Under the pieces are notes generated by a model. That model was not told the origin of the DNA and searched no databases. It saw nothing but the letters and a program-made list of their open reading frames with translations. DNA of 6,102 nucleotides from Gammaproteobacteria bacterium (GTDB taxonomy: Bacteria > Pseudomonadota > Gammaproteobacteria > Pseudomonadales > GM7GCV1), in the NCBI GenBank assembly GCA_030830945.1, contig JAURLY010000120.1, positions 1 through 6,102 on the forward strand, given 5' to 3'. The position numbers and the translations under genes are program-made. Below are positions 5,511-6,102 of this stretch, in pieces (the first letter of the stretch is position 1; each line of letters opens with the position of its first letter).

Positions 5511-5678
5511 ATGGTGTGCCCACAAGTACTTATCGGTCCGGCCTCCCGGCTTCGAGCTGCCGATTATGAGGAGCTGTTGCGGGGCAGCGCCGTGGCAATG
5601 CTTGATTTTATCCTGGAGTTGAGCGACGAGATCGATCTGGTGCCCGCTGCGCTTGACGATAAATCAAAGATGAACTAA
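5511..5678 (+). CDS. Doubtful small ORF or gene remnant, unknown function
   Basis: From the ATG at 5511 this frame encodes 55 residues; the frame is open from 5466, with a GTG at 5478 as alternative start. I do not recognise it. The second half, with ADYEELLRGSAVAMLDFILE and then LSDEIDLVPAALDD, is acidic, probably helical, and reads like the C-terminal end of a soluble protein. No ribosome site precedes either start, and the N-terminus comes from the A-rich repeat region. A 3' remnant of a larger lost gene is the more likely reading. It ends 46 nt before the lipoprotein start. Confidence 0.25.
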   Translation: MVCPQVLIGPASRLRAADYEELLRGSAVAMLDFILELSDEIDLVPAALDDKSKMN

Positions 5679-5685
5679 GCATAAT
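5653..5685 (+). promoter_or_regulatory. Weak promoter candidate for the lipoprotein gene
   Basis: TTGACG (5653-5658; 5 of 6 to the -35 consensus) and CATAAT (5680-5685; 5 of 6 to the -10) are each good, but the spacer is 21 nt, longer than the usual 16-18. It would give a leader of about 35 nt. The promoter is either weak, activator-dependent or coincidental. It overlaps the end of the doubtful small ORF. Confidence 0.3.
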
Positions 5686-5712
5686 ACTCCAGCTGGCTTA
5701 CTTCTCCTTAAC

Positions 5713-5718
5713 GGGGAG
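5713..5718 (+). promoter_or_regulatory. Ribosome binding site of the lipoprotein gene, inside a small hairpin
   Basis: GGGGAG ends 6 nt before the ATG at 5725 and fixes that start. CTCC at 5704-5707 can pair with GGAG at 5715-5718, hiding the site. CAGCT (5690-5694) can alternatively pair with AGCTG (5717-5721). Both stems are short, so any effect on translation is speculative. Confidence 0.5.
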
Positions 5719-5724
5719 CTGACT

Positions 5725-6102
5725 ATGCAATACCATCGATCTTTTCCGCTTGCTTTCCCACTGATAACGACTGTTTTTCTCGCACTGCCGGGCTGCAAGT
5801 TGGAGATCAGGGTCCCCCTCGATGGCAGGGTAGTCAGTTCCGATGGGGCCTACGTCTGTGAAGCAGGGCAAACCTGCGTAATTGATGTTGTCGATCTCTT
5901 TTTCGATGAAACTTTTATAGCCGAACCCGCCGCAGGCTTCTCCTTCACCGGCTGGAAGTATAGAGATCGTTACCTGTGTGGCGGTGAAACCACACCTTGC
6001 AAGCTTTCCACTGCAGGTTTCGAGGCCAATCCTGCGCTGCAGGCGGTCCTGGAGTCGGATGAAACCTTTATTCTTCAGCCACGCTTCAGTTTCACACCTG
6101 CA
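5725..6102 (+). CDS. Secreted lipoprotein with Cys-containing GFxFxGW module (N-terminal 126 residues; 3' end beyond the window)
   Basis: The protein starts with a signal peptide: basic MQYHR, a hydrophobic stretch at 8-21 and the lipobox LPGC, giving lipid-modified Cys24. Pro at -2 of the lipobox is uncommon. After maturation it should be anchored to a membrane facing the periplasm or outside; Lys25 at +2 suggests outer-membrane sorting. Residues 34-110 contain Cys45 and Cys51, then AEPAAGFSFTGW (66-77), then Cys85 and Cys92. This resembles the 'atPaaGytFtGWsG.CsG...C' repeat domains (Bacterial repeat / InlB-B-like) common in surface proteins of environmental gammaproteobacteria. The four cysteines could form two disulfides. 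No enzymatic motif is visible. GGGGAG lies 6 nt upstream of the ATG. The function is unknown, and the missing C-terminal part may carry another domain. Confidence 0.8.
   Translation, partial: MQYHRSFPLAFPLITTVFLALPGCKLEIRVPLDGRVVSSDGAYVCEAGQTCVIDVVDLFFDETFIAEPAAGFSFTGWKYRDRYLCGGETTPCKLSTAGFEANPALQAVLESDETFILQPRFSFTPA

Noticed and set aside
1..6102. CRISPR array, tRNA, rRNA, prophage or defence island
   Set aside because: No regularly spaced direct repeats, tRNA cloverleaf, rRNA-like stretch, or nuclease/helicase/reverse-transcriptase motifs were seen.

Overview
The window looks like chromosomal DNA of a Gram-negative bacterium, most likely a gammaproteobacterium, possibly a marine or environmental one. 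The reasons are a YqhA/UPF0114-type membrane protein, a YrbG-type calcium/sodium antiporter, a lipobox-bearing lipoprotein, and a fragment that reads like the C-terminus of an outer-membrane beta-barrel. There is no rRNA, tRNA or other clade-defining marker, so the assignment is an inference from gene content.

Layout: (1) At the left edge, a glutathione S-transferase-like gene on the minus strand is cut by the window boundary, so only its first 144 codons are visible. (2) A roughly 590-bp gap follows, holding one doubtful small ORF and a good sigma70-type -10 box embedded in an inverted repeat. (3) A plus-strand gene encodes a serine beta-lactamase-fold hydrolase (class C / family VIII esterase type). 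(4) A gene-free convergent gap of about 400 bp ends in a perfect 8-bp inverted repeat. (5) A minus-strand pair, probably one transcript read from right to left, encodes a four-helix YqhA-family membrane protein and then a K+-dependent-type Na+/Ca2+ exchanger. (6) A 417-bp gap carries the likely promoter and an inverted repeat for that pair, plus a short decayed beta-barrel C-terminus. (7) A minus-strand gene encodes a split-barrel deazaflavin/FMN-type 'nitroreductase' protein. (8) A 380-bp divergent promoter region holds A-tract direct repeats and another doubtful small ORF. (9) At the right edge, a plus-strand secreted lipoprotein is cut by the window end.

Functionally this is a mix of small-molecule enzymes (GST, serine hydrolase, split-barrel oxidoreductase) and inner-membrane ion-homeostasis genes. 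Only yqhA and the exchanger look co-transcribed; the rest are single genes with their own promoter regions. I found no CRISPR array, transposase, integrase, tRNA, toxin-antitoxin pair or recognisable defence system. The interest lies in the intergenic regions: repeats, gene remnants and possible operators.
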